From the NCBI GenBank assembly GCA_916700875.1, contig CAKAKS010000001.1:16768461-16832460 (forward strand): DNA of 64,000 nt. Direction: 5' to 3'. Below are positions 61,210-64,000 of this stretch, piece after piece. Source of the DNA: Sebastes aleutianus (lineage: Eukaryota > Chordata > Actinopteri > Perciformes > Sebastidae). The notes beneath the pieces are model-generated. The model was not told where the DNA came from, did no database searches, and saw nothing but the letters and a program-made list of their open reading frames with translations. The position numbers and the translations under genes were made by a program. Numbering within the stretch: the first letter of the stretch is position 1; each line of letters starts with the position of its first letter.

Positions 61210-64000
61210 AATGCAAAAAGCTAAACTTCTGGTTTAGGATCTAAAAACACGTACTAGATTGATTTTGTAAGACGGTAGCAAATTGGAGCACAATGGTGTT
61301 TGTCACGAGGGAAAAGTCAGATATTCTAAATCAGTTTTAACGTAATTATTCAGTCACTAACTACATTGTACACAGTTTAATTAGAAATCTGTTCATTCTT
61401 GTTTTTACCTCTGAGACGGGAGAATTTCATCAGGGATCAGAGCACAACAGTGATGAAGAGATGGAGGCTCAGCGAACACAAGACTAAATACACACCATAT
61501 GAAGCAAACATCATCTTTATTCTTTTATGATTACCAATAATTCTCCAATATATTCATCTACCATCCATTATAAAGTATTCTTTGACAGTTTGAGGAAGAC
61601 TTGCGAAGGTATACGGGGTAAAATGATGCAACAAAATACAGAGAAATCCTTTGTTGGCGTTTCATTTTTGCTCCTGTAAACAAATTGTTTCTTTTTTCAC
61701 TGAAAGGATTTCCCCTGGTTTCCAAAATTCGGGGACTTTTTGCCCTTCCCCACACTCTCCCTTATGTTTTGCATGTCTTAAATTACGTCTTACATTATGA
61801 AAATTAGATAACAGTCTTGAGGAAAACAAACCATTGGAACAGATGCGTGTGCCCCAATCTCATCAACACCGCCTGGTATTCATAACAAACCCCCTGTGAG
61901 GAAGAACAGCTCAGCTGCCAGACTCACGCTCCTGAGATGACAAAATGTAAGCAAGTGTTGTTGTTGTGTTAGTTTATTGTTGTTTTATGTCGTGCCAGCG
62001 ACAGGAAGCTTGATGATATGAAGTGATAACGTGGCAAAGTGCAAGACTGAGTGTCATGTACATGTTTGTAGCCACCACTACTAGCAGCACACATAAACAC
62101 AAGCATGCTTGTACACCATCAACACATTCACACTCACTGTGCACGGCGGGGGCCTGAGCGAGACCAGATTGCCTGTTCAGAGAGTGTCAAACGGTCAGAC
62201 TGCTGAGCTCAGCGTGCAGCTGATGTATACTTCACAGGGAATGAAAAAGTTATGAACCAAAACAGAGACACTTTTTCCCCGGGAATACAGATTAAAATCT
62301 AATCTGTGGTGGTTAATAATGCAACTACAGTATAGGTGATATATTGTAGGTAAACTATTTTGAAATCCAAACCATGAACAGGTCGAGGGAGCTGTAGGGC
62401 AAAGTGGGGAAAAGGGCAGGAACGTAATGAAATCCATGAAAAAGTTATGGGTTCAATCTTATTACCATCCAATATGGCAACGACCTGTGCCTGCTGAGCT
62501 GCTGGCCCAGCATTATTAGTTAGAAGAGAAACGCAGCTCTCGCTGTGTGTTTATGTGTGGCAGGTGGATTGTGGGTGGGTGGGCTTCGTCAGCCAAATGC
62601 TATTTCTTCCTCAACAAACACAGAGACACATCAGCTCAATCGCAGAGTTACTGGACGTCAACCCCCGGAGCCTTTACCTCCTCTCTTGCTCCCTCTTCAC
62701 GTTTTCTCATTCCAGTTCCAATCAATCCCACAATCCCTTGGGGGGTTGGAGTTGGAAAACAACCCTGCTGGACGCTGCTGCCATGCCAGACTATCGTCTT
62801 TACCCTCTTTGCCCTTCGAGTAGCACAGCTACGTGTCCGGTCCTCAGGTCCAAACGGTCTCTCACCTTCACATACTCCAAACATCGCTTGGTTAGATCGG
62901 TTACTTCATTTTCCGTTCTTACTCTATTCTGATTTTTTTGCTCCTCATACGCTTGCGTTCCTTTTTAGCCATGCTGGTGGCGAGGCTCGATGGATGGCGA
63001 TGTCAGTCTGTCGGTCCACCTCTTTGGTTCAGACTGAAGTATCTCAACAACTATTTAACTGACATTAATTGGTAGTATATTACATCACAACGTCTGCTGA
63101 ATTAGCCATGTGTTTACGACGTGTTTATTTGCACATAGAGCGGGGAAGTGAGATCGGATCACAAGTGGCCACTCAAGACGCATGTGGAGACACTTTCTAG
63201 TACCAGGTGTGAACAGGGCCTGGCTCCAGTTTGTTCTGGGTCTTGTGCGTTGAGTATTACCTACAATTTAACAAGACAGACAACAATTTGTAGGACTTGT
63301 TGTCATGCCATTGATCTATTTACTGTCTTGTCGTGCTTCTCCTCTCTTGTCTGCTCTATTTTCTTTATTGTGTTCTATTTTTCTGTGTCTTTTATTCCGC
63401 TATTCCACTTCAGTAATTCATTAAGGCGTTATTTAATCAATTCTGTCATGACACTTTCATTACTGTAATAAGCTGTGATTCATTTCAGTGGGCGGGGAAA
63501 AGGAGACAGCCTGAATGCTAATGTGACGCATCGCCAAATGAGAGAGCAGCAGCAGCAGCGCTGGCCTGGACAGGGAGTCCTGTCATCCATCAGTCTCTTC
63601 TCTTCTCACTTTCCTCATAGTCGTCCTGACAGAGCAGAGCCCTTGCTCCTCTGTGTGGCCCAGAGGTCTGGATAACTGTCTACTTGGCTCCGTCTGCAGG
63701 CTGGAACCAAAACAGGACTTTTATATGTGAGACATGTAAATCCCCCCCAGTAGAGATATGGTGGCAATTAAATGAGTCAAATGATATTCATATTCATGGC
63801 ACACACAAACAATGAGCACAGCATTTGCAACTAAGTACGATAGAGTCAGCCAAGTGATGATTTTTGCCAAGTTTCAAGGACAACCGCAGAGAGAGCAGAC
63901 TTCTGAAAAAGAGTATTACAATGTAGATTAATGCATAATCTGAAACCGTGAAAACCGAGAAAAAAAAGAGCAGATTGACGCCTTTGAACTGTAAAATGGG
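61207..64000. other. intergenic stretch to the right edge
   Basis: No exon or RNA gene recognised. Overlapping open frames at 62545-63062 lack splice context and family features. A short CAG run lies near 63548-63560. A segment at 63136-63220 (GGATCACAAGTGGCCACTCA, CCAGGTGTGAACAGGGCC) resembles a fish repeat terminus. Confidence 0.4.

Noticed and set aside
62545..63062. Three overlapping plus-strand open frames of 92-171 codons
   Set aside because: Different frames are open over the same bases, with no family features, splice sites or composition shift; chance frames are more likely.

Overview
This window is vertebrate nuclear DNA, almost certainly from a ray-finned (teleost) fish. The evidence is GT-AG split genes with long introns, long (CA)n/(TG)n microsatellites, and a dense load of short non-autonomous DNA transposons (hAT-like elements and elements flanked by TTAA) of the kind common in teleosts. 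There are no bacterial-style operons, CRISPR arrays or plasmid/phage features.

Layout. (1) Positions 1-130 hold a cluster of promoter-like motifs (a near-palindromic RFX X-box and an ETS/CRE-like stretch) that may belong to a gene outside the left edge. (2) Positions 1863-3339, minus strand: a compact four-coding-exon gene for a 107-residue secreted, cysteine-free protein with a signal peptide and an RLKR convertase-type site. From memory it resembles the poorly studied vertebrate C3orf85 family. An apparent non-coding first exon lies near 3556-3660. (3) Positions 3.7-11.0 kb: intergenic region between two head-to-head genes, with three CA microsatellites, a LINE tail, a hAT deletion derivative and a good RE1/NRSF (REST) site at 7835-7855. 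(4) Positions 11097-55910, plus strand: a complete neuronal nicotinic acetylcholine receptor subunit of the alpha-7/alpha-8 class in nine coding exons (1596 nt, 531 residues). Key residues and exon phases fit the alpha-7 family exactly, but many diagnostic positions look like the alpha-8 subunit described in chicken, a gene lost in mammals, so I call it chrna8. Chrna11 and a chrna7 paralogue are the alternatives. (5) Positions 55911-64000: 3' UTR, then gene-poor sequence with microsatellites and one TTAA-flanked palindromic element.

The receptor subunit would form ligand-gated, calcium-permeable cation channels, probably homomeric. The REST-type site upstream fits a gene restricted to neurons. 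The introns (16.4, 4.9, 0.7, 13.6, 2.0, 1.4, 3.8 and 0.5 kb) hold most of the transposon copies. The clearest unusual points are: the coding exon equivalent to mammalian CHRNA7 exons 5+6 is one uninterrupted 248-nt exon; a two-copy tandem duplication starts within a few bases of the exon 1 splice donor; a hAT-like element has a perfect 8-bp target duplication inside an older repeat; and a recurring transposon module carries a perfect DR1 nuclear-receptor motif. I found no wholly new multi-gene system. The secreted peptide gene is the most plausible under-described gene here.
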